Shown piece by piece: positions 27,793 to 36,951 of a stretch of 64,000 nt of DNA. The stretch spans positions 1 to 64,000 of the forward strand of contig NZ_DGIR01000012.1 of NCBI RefSeq assembly GCF_002386445.1. Reading direction: 5' to 3'. A program made the translations under genes and the position numbers. Under the pieces are notes generated by a model. It saw nothing but the letters and a program-made list of their open reading frames with translations. It searched no databases and was not told the DNA's origin. Positions within the stretch are counted from its first letter, which is position 1, and each line of letters begins with the position of its first letter. The stretch is from Pseudomonas sp. UBA4617. GTDB lineage: Bacteria; Pseudomonadota; Gammaproteobacteria; Pseudomonadales; Pseudomonadaceae.

Positions 27793-28836
27793 CTACATAT
27801 GATCCGCATCCACAACCGCCTGGGTGAACGCCTGCGGAGCCTCCTGGGGCAGGTTGTGGCCAATGCCGCCGCTGATCAGCCGGTACTCGTACTTGCCGGT
27901 GAAGCGCTGTGCATACGCTGAGGCTGGTGGATGCGGGGCGCCGTTGGCGTCACCCTCCAAGGCAATGGTCGGCACGCCGATGCTGGGGAAGCGGGCCAGC
28001 CTGGCTTCAAGCGGGTCGTAGCGTGTTTCGCCCTGTGCCAGCCCCAGCCGCCAACGGTAGTTGTGCACGGTGATCGCCACCTGGTCGGGGTTGTCCAGGG
28101 CCTTGGCGCTGCGCTCGAAGGTGGCGTCGTCGAAGGCCCACTTCGGGGAAGCGGTTTGCCAGATCAGTTTGGCGAAGGCATGGCGGTTCTGCTCATAGCC
28201 GGCCTGGCCGCGTGCGGTGGCGAAGTAATACTGGTACCACCATTGCAGTTCGGCACTGGGGGGCAGGGGGGCCTTGGCTGCTTCCTGGCTGCTGATCAGG
28301 TAACCGCTGACCGACACCAGCGCCTTGACCCGCTCGGGCCACAGTGCCGAGACGATATCGGCAGTGCGTGCGCCCCAATCGAAGCCGGCGAGCACGGCAC
28401 GCTGGATGTGCAGCGCGTCCATGAACGCGATGACGTCGCTGGCCAGCGCCGCGGGCTGTGCATTGCGTGGGGTGGCGGCAGACAGGAAACGGGTCTGGCC
28501 ATAGCCGCGAACGTAGGGCACCAACACCCGGTAGCCTTTGGCGGCGAGGGCAGGCGCGACATGTTCGAAGCTGTGGATGTCGTAGGGCCAGCCATGCAAC
28601 AGGATCACCACCGGGCCGTCGGCTGGGCCCTGCTCGACATAGGCCACGTCGAGCACGCCGGCGTTGATATGTTTCAGCGGGCCGAAGTCATCCTTCACGC
28701 TGGCGGCTGGCTGGACCTCCTGTGGCGCAGCCGTGGCGATATTCACCGACATCAGGCCAAGCGGCAACAGGGCACAGGCAAGCAGCGTACGGCTGAAACG
28801 GTGTGGCAGGGCGGTGCTCGGGTGGCGGGCAGACAT
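27793..28836 (-). CDS. Alpha/beta hydrolase, epoxide-hydrolase-like
   Basis: The start MSARHPSTALPHRFSRTLLA is chosen because AAGGAG lies seven bases upstream; the product has 347 residues. A signal peptide (hydrophobic LLACALLPLGLMSVNIATAA) directs it to the periplasm. The oxyanion-hole motif LLHGWPYD and the nucleophile elbow AGFDWGARTA, with Asp not Ser, place it with epoxide hydrolases and haloalkane dehalogenases. The catalytic His is probably in SGGIGHNLPQEAP. The substrate is not known. Confidence 0.82.
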   Translation of the reverse strand: MSARHPSTALPHRFSRTLLACALLPLGLMSVNIATAAPQEVQPAASVKDDFGPLKHINAGVLDVAYVEQGPADGPVVILLHGWPYDIHSFEHVAPALAAKGYRVLVPYVRGYGQTRFLSAATPRNAQPAALASDVIAFMDALHIQRAVLAGFDWGARTADIVSALWPERVKALVSVSGYLISSQEAAKAPLPPSAELQWWYQYYFATARGQAGYEQNRHAFAKLIWQTASPKWAFDDATFERSAKALDNPDQVAITVHNYRWRLGLAQGETRYDPLEARLARFPSIGVPTIALEGDANGAPHPPASAYAQRFTGKYEYRLISGGIGHNLPQEAPQAFTQAVVDADHM

Positions 28837-28982
28837 TGGGCATCTCCTTGACGAAACCATCGGTGCGGGTTGATGGGCCCAGTAGAGAGGATGGCTGTAT
28901 CGGTGATGTGTCCGCTCGGCGTGCAGCCGCGTGGTTGTGTATCAGGGTTCGGTCTGTACACATTAAGCTACAAACCGCAGCG

Positions 28983-29561
28983 TCAGCCGCCGCCGGCAAG
29001 CGCGCTGTCAGCCAGTACCTGTTCCGTGCGCAAGATGCACGCATAATCCAGGGCCAGGTTAGCCAGCGAAAGGGCGTGCACGTCCTCTGCGGGCCACAGT
29101 CGGCCATGCAGGTCGTGCTGGTCGAAGGTGAAGCAGGCGTCTTCGACCACCACCGCATCGAAACCGAGGTTGCCCGCCGAGCGGGCAGTGGATTCCACGG
29201 AGTTGTTGGTAATGACCCCGGCGATGACCAGTTGGCTTATTCCGCGAGTGTGTAGCCAGCGCTCCAGGCCAGAGTTGGCGAAGGCATCGGGCACATGCTT
29301 GTCGAACACCGTTTCGCTCGCCAGTGGCCTGAACGCAGGCTGGAATTCGCAACCGGACTGCCCAGGCCAGAACACCGAATCCGGCGAGCGGGACAGGTGG
29401 CGTACATGCACCACCGGGCGCACCAGACGACGCCATGCAGCCAGCAACTCGCCGATGCGCAGTTCGGCTTCGGGATTGTTGCGCCGGCCCAGACGGGGGT
29501 GGTGGATGCCGGCCTGAAGGTCGATCAGCAGCAGGGCTGTGTTGTCGGTAAAAGCGGTCAT
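28983..29561 (-). CDS. Isochorismatase-family hydrolase with Ser at the cysteine position
   Basis: The 192-residue protein starts MTAFTDNTALLLIDLQAGIH, with the catalytic Asp of the family in LLLIDLQ. It keeps the VFDKHVPDAF lysine segment and the cis-peptide region IAGVITNNSVESTARSA. The catalytic Cys that usually precedes V-E-x-T is replaced by Ser. The later VVVEDACFTFDQHD is typical. It therefore may be a non-classical or inactive member. It is read toward the hydrolase gene but the two are separated by about 145 bases. Confidence 0.8.
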   Translation of the reverse strand: MTAFTDNTALLLIDLQAGIHHPRLGRRNNPEAELRIGELLAAWRRLVRPVVHVRHLSRSPDSVFWPGQSGCEFQPAFRPLASETVFDKHVPDAFANSGLERWLHTRGISQLVIAGVITNNSVESTARSAGNLGFDAVVVEDACFTFDQHDLHGRLWPAEDVHALSLANLALDYACILRTEQVLADSALAGGG

Positions 29562-29764
29562 GGCGGGTGGCACTCCCTGGCAGGTTCGAGCGGTTGACCC
29601 TAGCACAGCGTCGATGACTGGGCAGCCTGCGTGAACGCGCAGCCCAGCGAGGCCAGCTGGGTTGGTCATCTGATCCGCTTTTTTTCCACAAACCTGAATC
29701 TGTAACCGTATCAGTCCAGATCGGACAATAGGCCCATTCCCGCATCCACACTGTTGAGGTTCCG

Positions 29765-29848
29765 ATGGGCAAGCTCGCGCTGTTCCTGGGTGGTTTTCTG
29801 CTGTTGACCCTGCTGATAGGTATTCTTGGCACCATCCCGCCAAGCTGA
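29765..29848 (+). CDS. Putative 27-residue hydrophobic peptide
   Basis: ATG at 29765 follows GAGG by six bases. The frame reads MGKLALFLGGFLLLTLLIGI and ends LGTIPPS: one transmembrane helix. It is too short for composition tests. It may be a small membrane protein. An alternative is chance coding in an intergenic region. Confidence 0.35.
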   Translation: MGKLALFLGGFLLLTLLIGILGTIPPS

Positions 29849-30080
29849 ACTCGATTCCTGCACTTCCCACCTCTGCGCGGCCTGCCCGGTTTCCCGGCGG
29901 GCCGGCTGCCGTTCGTTTTGGCCGATTCACCCTGCCGATTTGTACGATAAGTCGTTCTTTACGCTGGGAAATCTGTCCACAAAAAACGTGGGTAGGTCTG
30001 TGGATAAAGTGCTGCAAGCCAAGCCTGCGGCGGGCTCTGTTAAATTGAGCAGAATTTGAACAGCCGTTCCCGGGGCGGTT

Positions 30081-30986
30081 TCAGCAGGCCATGCCGGCGC
30101 GGCGCAGGGCGCCGAGCAGGTCACGTACCCGCGCCGGTAGTTCGCCGGCGGGGTAGACGGCATGCATCTGCGGGTCCTGGCCGCTGCTGGAGGTCAGGCG
30201 ATAATGCGGGCACACCCGCACCAGCCGCCCTGTCTTCACCTGTGCTTCGCCGACCCAGGCAGCCAGGCGAGCGATGCCCGCACCGGCCAGCGTGCTGTGG
30301 TACACCGCGTGGCCTGAGTCCAGGCGCAGCCTCGGTCTGGGGCGCAGGCTGGTGATCTGGCCGTCGCGACAGAAGTGCCAGGCTTTGAGGATCCGCGGCG
30401 CGGTGTGCAGGATCAGGGCGTGCCTCTGGAGGTCTTCGGGGTGCTGTGGCGTGCCGGCCAATGCCAGGTATGCCGGGCTTGCATACAGGTGGCGCTGGTA
30501 ATCCCACAGCGGGTAGCCAATCAACTCGCTCGATTGCGGAAAGGCGCCGCGCACCACGAAGTCGAACTTGCCTTGCAGCGGGTCGACGGCGCCGTCGTTG
30601 TACTGCACATCCAGGGTGACCTGCGGGTGGCAGCGGGAAAACTCGGCCAGCACCTGTGGCAGCATATGTTCGCCCAGCAGTTGCGGTACGGCGAAGCGAA
30701 TCCAGCCTTGCGCACTGCCGCTGAGCGCGGCCAGTTCGTCGGCGGCATCACGTTGCATATCCAGCAAGCGTTCGGCGTGTGGCAGCAGGCGCTCACCGGC
30801 TTCGGTCAGGCTCACGGCGCTGGCGTTGCGGTTGAGCAGCTTGCTGCCGGCGCTATCTTCAAGCGCCTGTACCGCACGAGTCACTGCGCTGGGCGAGCGC
30901 CCCAGGGCGCGGGCCGCAGCGACGAAACTGCGCTTGTGCGCGACACTGACGAACGCTTGTATCTCCCGCAGCATGTCCAGTGCCAT
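30081..30986 (-). CDS. LysR-family transcriptional regulator
   Basis: The 301-residue protein has an N-terminal winged helix-turn-helix (LREIQAFVSVAHKRSFVAAA then LGRSPSAVTRAVQALEDSAG) and a substrate-binding domain typical of LysR proteins, with LDVQYNDGAVDPLQGKFDFVVRG. It is divergent from the TSUP permease gene 98 bases away and probably regulates it and itself. The inducer is unknown. The 30987-31084 gap is the likely operator region. Confidence 0.93.
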   Translation of the reverse strand: MALDMLREIQAFVSVAHKRSFVAAARALGRSPSAVTRAVQALEDSAGSKLLNRNASAVSLTEAGERLLPHAERLLDMQRDAADELAALSGSAQGWIRFAVPQLLGEHMLPQVLAEFSRCHPQVTLDVQYNDGAVDPLQGKFDFVVRGAFPQSSELIGYPLWDYQRHLYASPAYLALAGTPQHPEDLQRHALILHTAPRILKAWHFCRDGQITSLRPRPRLRLDSGHAVYHSTLAGAGIARLAAWVGEAQVKTGRLVRVCPHYRLTSSSGQDPQMHAVYPAGELPARVRDLLGALRRAGMAC

Positions 30987-31084
30987 TGCCGGCTCCTTGT
31001 TGCAGTTTTCGCAATGCGATATTTCACCACAAGTGCAGCACTTTGATTAGCCTTGCTGGCGTCTTCACTGCCTGGAACCGCATC

Positions 31085-31846
31085 ATGATGGATATCGCTG
31101 TGCTTTCCGTGTTCGCCTTCGCCGCCGGGCTGATTGACGCCGCCGTCGGTGGCGGCGGGCTGATCCAGATTCCGGCCTTGTTCAACGTGTTGCCTACTGC
31201 GCAACCGGCGGCCCTGCTTGGTAGCAACAAGCTGGCTTCGGTATGCGGCACGGCCTTCGCGGCGCGTTCGTTCATCCACAAGGTGACGCTGGACTGGGGG
31301 TTGATCGTGCCGGCTGCGCTAAGCGCCTTTGTCATGTCGTTTGCCGGGGCTGCCACGGTGTCGCTGGTACCGCCCAGCGTGATGCGCCCGGCGGTGCTGG
31401 TACTGATCGTGCTGATGGCGATCTACACCTTCTGCAAGAAGGATTTCGGCACCTTGCACAAACCCGCGAAGATCGGCCGCAAGGAACAGTGCCTGGCAGT
31501 GCTGATCGGCGGCGCGATCGGCTTTTACGACGGCCTGTTCGGGCCGGGTACCGGCAGCTTCCTGATCTTCCTGTTCATCCGCTTTTTCGCGTTGGACTTC
31601 CTGCACGCCTCGGCGTCGGCAAAGGTCGTGAACATCGCCACCAACCTGGCGGCACTGGTGTTTTTCGTGCCCTCGGGGAACGTGCTGTACGCCATCGCCT
31701 TGCCCATGGCAGCGTGCAACATCCTTGGCGCGCTCACCGGCACCTGGCTGGCGGTGCGCAAGGGCGCGGGTTTTGTCCGCGGGCTGTTCCTGGTGTTGTT
31801 GTGCGTGCTGATCACCAAGTTGTCGTGGGACTTGCTCGCCGGCTAG
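31085..31846 (+). CDS. TSUP (TauE/SafE) family membrane transporter
   Basis: TauE/SafE proteins export sulfite, sulfoacetate or other small anions. The start MMDIAVLSVFAFAAGLIDAA gives 253 residues with about eight hydrophobic segments and the duplicated family motifs: GLIDAAVGGGGLIQIPAL near the N-terminus and GFYDGLFGPGTGSFLIF in the second half. It is divergent from a LysR gene. The anion is not identifiable from sequence. Confidence 0.88.
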   Translation: MMDIAVLSVFAFAAGLIDAAVGGGGLIQIPALFNVLPTAQPAALLGSNKLASVCGTAFAARSFIHKVTLDWGLIVPAALSAFVMSFAGAATVSLVPPSVMRPAVLVLIVLMAIYTFCKKDFGTLHKPAKIGRKEQCLAVLIGGAIGFYDGLFGPGTGSFLIFLFIRFFALDFLHASASAKVVNIATNLAALVFFVPSGNVLYAIALPMAACNILGALTGTWLAVRKGAGFVRGLFLVLLCVLITKLSWDLLAG

Positions 31847-31847
31847 T

Positions 31848-33257
31848 TCAGATTACCTGGCGCTGTGCCTCGGCCTGTTCCACGCGGTTGCGGCCATGGG
31901 CCTTGGCCTGGTACAGCGCCTGATCGGCGAGCGCCAGCAGCGCGTCCAGGCTGGGAGCCGGGGTGTCGGCGGCACAACCGGCCACGCCGATGCTCACGGT
32001 AATCTGCAGGGGCTGGTCGGCCTGCATCACCTGCAGGTCCTGCACGGCGCGGCGCAGGCGTTCGGCAGTGAACTTGGCCCGCTCGGGCGCCAGCCCCGGC
32101 ACGACCACAACGAACTCTTCGCCACCCATGCGGGCGAGCAATTCACCTTCGTGCAACTGATCTTGCAGGGCAGCGGCGAACTGGCGCAGCACCTGGTCAC
32201 CTATGGCGTGGCCGTGGACATCGTTGATCGCCTTGAAATGGTCGATGTCCAGCATCATCAGGGTCAACGGCAGCGCCTGGGCATGTTGCTGGCGGCTGTC
32301 CAGCAGGGCATTGGCGCGGCGGGTGAAGGCGCTGCGGGTGAGCACGCCGGTCAGGTGGTCGATGGTGGCCTGGTGCGCCAGGCGAGCCATGAGGCTGCGG
32401 TTGGCCTGGCTGACGCAGGCCACCACCAACGGCCCGAGCACCAGCATGGCGATGCCCAGTCGCGCCGACACCAGGGAGGTCACGCCCGGCTCGCTCTGCG
32501 GCACGATGAAATGCATGAGGTTTTGTGCCACGGCCACGATCAGTGTGCTGCCGGCAGTCAAGGTCAACAGCGCAACCAGAAAGGGTGAGTAGGTCCAGGC
32601 ACACCACAGCAGCGCGGCAATCGGGAACGCGATGGCCCCGGGCCCACCGAAGGCAATGGCGAACGCCAGCGAGGCCAGCAGCACCAGCAGCGGCGCCAGG
32701 CGGATGGCCTCGGCGCCGCCGCGTAGCAGGGCGGGCGCCGAGGGCGCGGTGAGCAGCACTGGCAGCACCAGTACACTGGTCGAGAACTGTTCGCTGAACC
32801 AGGCCAGCCAGGTCGCCCGCAAGGATTGGTCGAACCAGGGGGCAGCCATCAGCGTGGCCATGCTGGCCGCTACCGCGGCGCCAGCGGCACTGGCGGCAAA
32901 CATGCTGAGTACGCCGTGCGGGGTACGCATGCGCCGGTGCAGGCGCGGTAGGCGCGCAAGCAATTGCCACAGCGTGACGACCATGCCCAGGTTGCACAGG
33001 TTGAACCACAGCGCCGGTACCCAGGCGCTACCGCACAGCAGGTCGGCGCCCACCATGGCCAACCAGACCAGGGCGAAGCCGGCCAGGGTGGCCTGCCGGG
33101 GGAAACGCAGCAGCACCCCGGCCAGTACCGCATTGACCGGCCAGAACAACGACAGGGATTCGATCGGCCGGGCCAGGATACCGCCCACCGTCAGGGCAAA
33201 GGTCAGGGTGAGCAGAATGACGAGGTGCAACAAGCGCGATTGGGCTGGAAAAACCAT
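31848..33257 (-). CDS. Diguanylate cyclase with N-terminal MASE1-like membrane sensor
   Basis: The start MVFPAQSRLLHLVILL is preferred over longer upstream frames; the product has 469 residues. About eight membrane helices (residues 10-290) resemble the MASE1 sensor, with SLFWPVNAVLAGVLLRF and a conserved WFSEQFSTS segment. The GGDEF domain (about 310-465) has the active loop GGEEF in ARMGGEEFVVVVPG, and DIDHFKAINDVHGHAIGD. An RxxD inhibitory site (R-A-V-Q-D) is uncertain. It should make cyclic di-GMP in response to an unknown signal. Its stop is 2 bases from the stop of the TSUP gene. Confidence 0.9.
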   Translation of the reverse strand: MVFPAQSRLLHLVILLTLTFALTVGGILARPIESLSLFWPVNAVLAGVLLRFPRQATLAGFALVWLAMVGADLLCGSAWVPALWFNLCNLGMVVTLWQLLARLPRLHRRMRTPHGVLSMFAASAAGAAVAASMATLMAAPWFDQSLRATWLAWFSEQFSTSVLVLPVLLTAPSAPALLRGGAEAIRLAPLLVLLASLAFAIAFGGPGAIAFPIAALLWCAWTYSPFLVALLTLTAGSTLIVAVAQNLMHFIVPQSEPGVTSLVSARLGIAMLVLGPLVVACVSQANRSLMARLAHQATIDHLTGVLTRSAFTRRANALLDSRQQHAQALPLTLMMLDIDHFKAINDVHGHAIGDQVLRQFAAALQDQLHEGELLARMGGEEFVVVVPGLAPERAKFTAERLRRAVQDLQVMQADQPLQITVSIGVAGCAADTPAPSLDALLALADQALYQAKAHGRNRVEQAEAQRQVI

Positions 33258-33412
33258 GGGCTCGACCGGCAAAGCGGAAACGAAATCCAGGACAACGGCT
33301 GGACGCACCTGGGGCAATGACGCATCAGTGTGTTTCGTCAGGGGACTTGATGTCAATCTGCCCCCGATCGGGCTGGATGATGTCAAATGGCCGTCACCGC
33401 TTGCGACGCGCC

Positions 33413-35242
33413 TCACAGCCTGAAGAACCAAGGCACCATCAACACGGTCACCAGCATCACCAGCAGCGTGAACGGCACGCCGACCTTGACGAAATCGGCA
33501 AAGCGATATTGTCCAGGGCCCAGCACCAGCGTATTGACTGGCGAGGAAACCGGCGTCATGAACGCGGCCGAGGCGGCCAGCGCCACGGTCATGGCGAACG
33601 GGTAGGGTGACATGCCCAACTGCGCGGCGGTGCTGACGGCTACCGGGGCCATCAATACCGCAGTGGCGGTGTTGGAGATGAACAGGCCGATCAGCGCAGT
33701 GACCGCAAACAGGCAGGCCAGGATGGCGCCAGGGCCCGCACCGCCGAGTACGCTGACCAGCGCGCCCACGGCCAGGTCGATGCCGCCGGTTTTCTGCAGT
33801 GCCTGGGCAAAGGGCAGCATGCCGACGATCAGTACCAGGCTCTGCCAGTGGATGGCCCGGTAGGCGCTGTTCATGTCGATGCAGCGGCCTGCGCCCATCA
33901 GCAGGCAGCCGATCAGCGCGGCGATGACGTTGGGTACCGCGCCGCTGACCATCAGGCCGACCATCACTGCCAGGCTCAGCAGCGCCTGCGGTGCGCGCCT
34001 GCGGGCGGGCGCGACCAGGTCGATTTCCGCAGGCAGGCTCAGGACCAGAAAGTCCTTGGGCCGGCTTTGCAGCTGGCGCACCGCCTTCCACGGTCCGACT
34101 ACCAGCAGGGTGTCGCCCAGGCGCAGCTTCTCTTCCACCAGTTGCGCCTCGATCGCTGCCTGCTCGCGGCGCAGGCCGACCACGTTGAGGTCGAAGCGCG
34201 TGCGGAAGGCCAGCTCGAGAATGCTCTTGCCGATCAGTTGCGAGCCTGGCGGTAGCGAGACCTCGGCCATGCCCAGCTCCTGGGACTGGTCAATGAAGTA
34301 GGCGGCCTTGAAGTGCAATGGCTCCAGTTGCATGGCCTGGCACAGGCTGCGCAGGTCGTCCCGGTTGGCAAACAGATCCAGCAGCAGCACGTCGCCCTGC
34401 TGCAGCACGGTGCCGGAGTCGGCGGCGATCACCCGGGTGGTGAACTTGTGCTGGCGTTCGATACCGATCACGTTGGCGCCATGCCGCGTACGCAGTTCCA
34501 GCTCGCCCAGGGTATGGCCTATCAATGGCGAGTGCGGGCGGATGCGCAGGCGCCGTTCACGGCCGCTGAGCTTGTAGTCCAGCACCAGGTCGAGCAAGGT
34601 GCGACGGCTTTCCACCCGGCCGTCCTTGCGCACCTCGCCATTCAGCCAATGCCGGGTCAGCAGCATGTAGCCGATGCCCAGCACCAGCACCACCAGGCCG
34701 AACGGGGTGAAGCTGAAGAAGCTGAAGCCCACTTCGCCATGGCGCACCAGCTCGCTGTGCACCACCACGTTGGGCGGCGTTGCCACCAGGCTGAGCATGC
34801 CGCTGATCAGGCCGGCGAAGGCCAGCGGCATCATCAGGCGGCTGGGCGAAAGCTGCAGGCGCGCGGCGATGCTCAGCACCACCGGAATGAAGATGGCCAC
34901 CACGCCAGTGGAACTCATGATCGACCCCAGCCCCGCCACGGCCACCATCAGCAGCACCAGCAAACGAGCTTCGCTGTTGCCGGCACGCTCGCTCATCCAC
35001 TCGCCGATGCGGTAGGCAATACCGGTGCGCACCAGGCCTTCACCGATTACGAACAGGGCGGCGATCAGCACTACGTTGGGGTCACTGAAGCCGGCCAGGG
35101 CCTGCTCCACGGTCAGGATGCCCGACAGTGGCAGGGCGAGTATCACCAATAGCGCGACCACATCCATGCGCGGGCGGTTGATGACGAACAGGACGATGAC
35201 GATGGCCAGCAGGCCGAGGACCCAGAGCAGCTCTTGGTTCAT
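33413..35242 (-). CDS. SLC13/DASS-family permease with two TrkA-C domains
   Basis: The start MNQELLWVLGLLAIVIVLFV gives 609 residues. It has two blocks of membrane helices (1-185 and 395-609) separated by two cytosolic RCK-C/TrkA-C domains (about 205-380, RLRIRPHSPLIGHTLGELEL and SLPPGSQLIGKSILELAFRT). The SSTGVVAIFIPVVLSIAARL and SNTATAVLMAPVAVSTA segments are the paired ion-binding SNT-type motifs of DASS carriers. Homologues move sodium-coupled dicarboxylates or sulfate. The substrate cannot be told here. Confidence 0.88.
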   Translation of the reverse strand: MNQELLWVLGLLAIVIVLFVINRPRMDVVALLVILALPLSGILTVEQALAGFSDPNVVLIAALFVIGEGLVRTGIAYRIGEWMSERAGNSEARLLVLLMVAVAGLGSIMSSTGVVAIFIPVVLSIAARLQLSPSRLMMPLAFAGLISGMLSLVATPPNVVVHSELVRHGEVGFSFFSFTPFGLVVLVLGIGYMLLTRHWLNGEVRKDGRVESRRTLLDLVLDYKLSGRERRLRIRPHSPLIGHTLGELELRTRHGANVIGIERQHKFTTRVIAADSGTVLQQGDVLLLDLFANRDDLRSLCQAMQLEPLHFKAAYFIDQSQELGMAEVSLPPGSQLIGKSILELAFRTRFDLNVVGLRREQAAIEAQLVEEKLRLGDTLLVVGPWKAVRQLQSRPKDFLVLSLPAEIDLVAPARRRAPQALLSLAVMVGLMVSGAVPNVIAALIGCLLMGAGRCIDMNSAYRAIHWQSLVLIVGMLPFAQALQKTGGIDLAVGALVSVLGGAGPGAILACLFAVTALIGLFISNTATAVLMAPVAVSTAAQLGMSPYPFAMTVALAASAAFMTPVSSPVNTLVLGPGQYRFADFVKVGVPFTLLVMLVTVLMVPWFFRL

Positions 35243-35348
35243 GGGGAGGGGGTGTTCCTTCACACGGGGGCACGTTAGACAGTAGCAGGCAGTGTGCCGG
35301 ATTGTGCTGAAGGAGATATTGATGTACTGCAGGGTCGGCAAAACAGAA

Positions 35349-35368
35349 GGGGCCGCATGGCGGCCCCT
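35349..35368 (-). terminator. Hairpin after the glycine-zipper gene
   Basis: A GGGGCCGC / GCGGCCCC stem with loop ATG is followed on the minus strand by TTCTGTTTT. It lies 12 bases past the stop. Confidence 0.65.
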
Positions 35369-35380
35369 TGGTCACCGCGA

Positions 35381-35764
35381 TCAGTGACGGTGACGGTGAC
35401 GGCGGCCGCCATTGTCGCCCAGGTGGTTGCCAATGGCACCACCGGCCGCGCCGCCCAGGCCGGCACCCACGGTAGAACCGGTCTTGCCGCCCACCGCGCC
35501 GCCCAGCAGCGAACCGCCAGCCGAGCCCAGGCCACCGCCGATGGCAGCTTCGGTACGGTTGCCTTTGCGTGCGCCTACTGCACTGCCGGCTGCGCCGCCG
35601 AGGCCGGCACCAATGGCCGCCCCGGTGCGGCCGCCGATCTGTTGGCCGACAACGTTACCCAGGACACCACCCAGGCCACCGCCAATGGCGGCAGTACCGT
35701 CACCGGCGAAAGCGCCTTGGCACAGCAGCAGGCCAAAGGCAAGGGAAGGCAGAGTCAGACGCAT
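35381..35764 (-). CDS. Glycine-zipper exported protein
   Basis: The 127-residue protein has a signal peptide (MRLTLPSLAFGLLLCQGAFA). It then has repeated Gly-x3-Gly helices: GGGLGGVLGNVVGQQIGG, GAGLGGAAGSAVGA and GAGLGGAAGGAIGN, and ends in the histidine/arginine tail GGRRHRHRH. Such proteins pack in or on the envelope. The repeat structure gives many out-of-frame shadow frames. It is probably co-oriented with, but separate from, the two small envelope genes to the right. Confidence 0.8.
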   Translation of the reverse strand: MRLTLPSLAFGLLLCQGAFAGDGTAAIGGGLGGVLGNVVGQQIGGRTGAAIGAGLGGAAGSAVGARKGNRTEAAIGGGLGSAGGSLLGGAVGGKTGSTVGAGLGGAAGGAIGNHLGDNGGRRHRHRH

Positions 35765-35836
35765 GATACGAACCTCGAAGGAGTCATCAGGTAAAGGTGC
35801 CGCGCAATGGGCGGCGGGTCAGGGGAAAAAGACGCT

Positions 35837-36031
35837 TCAGCGGTAGTAGCGGTCACCGCGGTAATCACGGTCGTCATCATCGTCGTCATGGCGATCATGC
35901 CGATGGTGGTGACGGTGCTCATGGTCGCGGTCCCGCCAGCCATCGTCATCGTCATGGTAGCGATGGCTATGGCAGCCGGCGGTAAGCAGGACAACGGCGA
36001 TCAGCGAAAGGCTTGCAAGACGGGGTATCAC
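35837..36031 (-). CDS. Small His/Asp-rich lipoprotein
   Basis: GTG at 36031, eight bases after AAGGA, gives a 64-residue product. The signal peptide ends in a lipobox (VVLLTAGC), so the mature protein begins at Cys. The rest is almost wholly His, Asp and Arg (HSHRYHDDDDGWRDRDHEHR). This composition suggests metal binding at the envelope; that is an inference from composition only. Confidence 0.7.
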   Translation of the reverse strand: MIPRLASLSLIAVVLLTAGCHSHRYHDDDDGWRDRDHEHRHHHRHDRHDDDDDDRDYRGDRYYR

Positions 36032-36161
36032 GATATAGGTCCTTGATCCGCAATGGTTTACGGCACCCCCCTGAGACTGAAAATGCTCCATTTGGTTTCG
36101 CTGGCAGGCAAAAAATAATTGCCGTGCCAGCGATGAGCTGCTTGGCCTGATGCGGGTAGGT

Positions 36162-36452
36162 TCAGCGTGCTGGCTGGATCGCCAGCACGACACCATTGGT
36201 GATCTGCACCAGCACGTAGTGGTCGCCCATGCGTACCCAATGGCTTTCCTTTTCCGGTGCCGGCAGGCCTTTGGCTTTCCAGTTCGTGAGCGCCTGGTCG
36301 TCGCGCTTGTACTGGTCAGGCGCCTTGTCGCCGACCTTGAGTTCGCGGTTGTGGGTTTCCGGGGCGGTGATGCTTTCTTCGCTGGACGGGGCGGCGCTAA
36401 CGGCCAGGGGCAGGCAAGGCAGGGCGGCAAGAAGCAGGTAGTGCAGTTTCAT
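36162..36452 (-). CDS. RcnB-like periplasmic protein
   Basis: The 96-residue protein has a signal peptide (MKLHYLLLAALPCLPLAVSA). The C-terminal half (NWKAKGLPAPEKESHWVRMG then DHYVLVQITNGVVLAI) matches the RcnB family pattern of ... GLP.P..G..W....Y.L.....G.I. RcnB takes part in nickel/cobalt homeostasis in E. coli, but many Pseudomonas paralogues have no known role. It is upstream of the His/Asp-rich lipoprotein on the same strand. Confidence 0.82.
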   Translation of the reverse strand: MKLHYLLLAALPCLPLAVSAAPSSEESITAPETHNRELKVGDKAPDQYKRDDQALTNWKAKGLPAPEKESHWVRMGDHYVLVQITNGVVLAIQPAR

Positions 36453-36565
36453 GACGATTCCTCGTAACGACGTGTCTTAGCTGCGACAGCGGTTTGCGCC
36501 TGGCAATTCACTCGCGATGCCTGCCAATGCTAGAGTCGCCTTCTTTTTAACCCTGAGGATGGAAC

Positions 36566-36916
36566 ATGCGTGCGATTCTGCCGATGGCCGCGGCGCTGAT
36601 GCTGGTGGGTTGTGCTTCTGCAACCATGGAAACGGCCCGCGACGGCAAGCCGACCGCGCAACTCGACTCGCACAAGGCGCCGCAACTGGTAGCCCAGTGC
36701 ATCCAGTTCGGCTGGCAGGAGGAGAAGGTGTTCGGCGACGACGCCAGCGGTTACCTGGAACCGCGCGAGCAGGGCGGGTTCACGGTTTATACCCGTGAAG
36801 CCGAAGCGTTCGTGGATGTGTACCCGCAAGCCGGTGGGGCACGGGTGGATTTCTACGCGCAGAACAACGACGGCGTGGCCCTGCAGCGCCGTGCGGCGGC
36901 GGCGACCTGCCTGTAA
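36566..36916 (+). CDS. Small lipoprotein
   Basis: The 116-residue protein starts MRAILPMAAALMLVGCASAT, with lipobox LMLVGC. GAGGATGGAAC lies upstream of the ATG. The mature part includes LVAQCIQFGWQEEKVFGDD and YTREAEAFVDVYPQAGGARV, with two later cysteines that may form a disulfide. The pattern is common in Pseudomonas lipoproteins of unknown role. Confidence 0.78.
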   Translation: MRAILPMAAALMLVGCASATMETARDGKPTAQLDSHKAPQLVAQCIQFGWQEEKVFGDDASGYLEPREQGGFTVYTREAEAFVDVYPQAGGARVDFYAQNNDGVALQRRAAAATCL

Positions 36917-36951
36917 CGCGCCGAATGGCAGGCCGAAGGCACAACGCCCGT

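Noticed and set aside
29999..30007. Perfect DnaA-box sequence (TGTGGATAA)
   Set aside because: A single copy is expected by chance in 64 kb, and there is no origin context.
33258..34091. Long N-terminal extension of the GGDEF gene
   Set aside because: It overlaps the SLC13 permease gene in antisense-like composition; the start at 33257 gives a normal membrane sensor.
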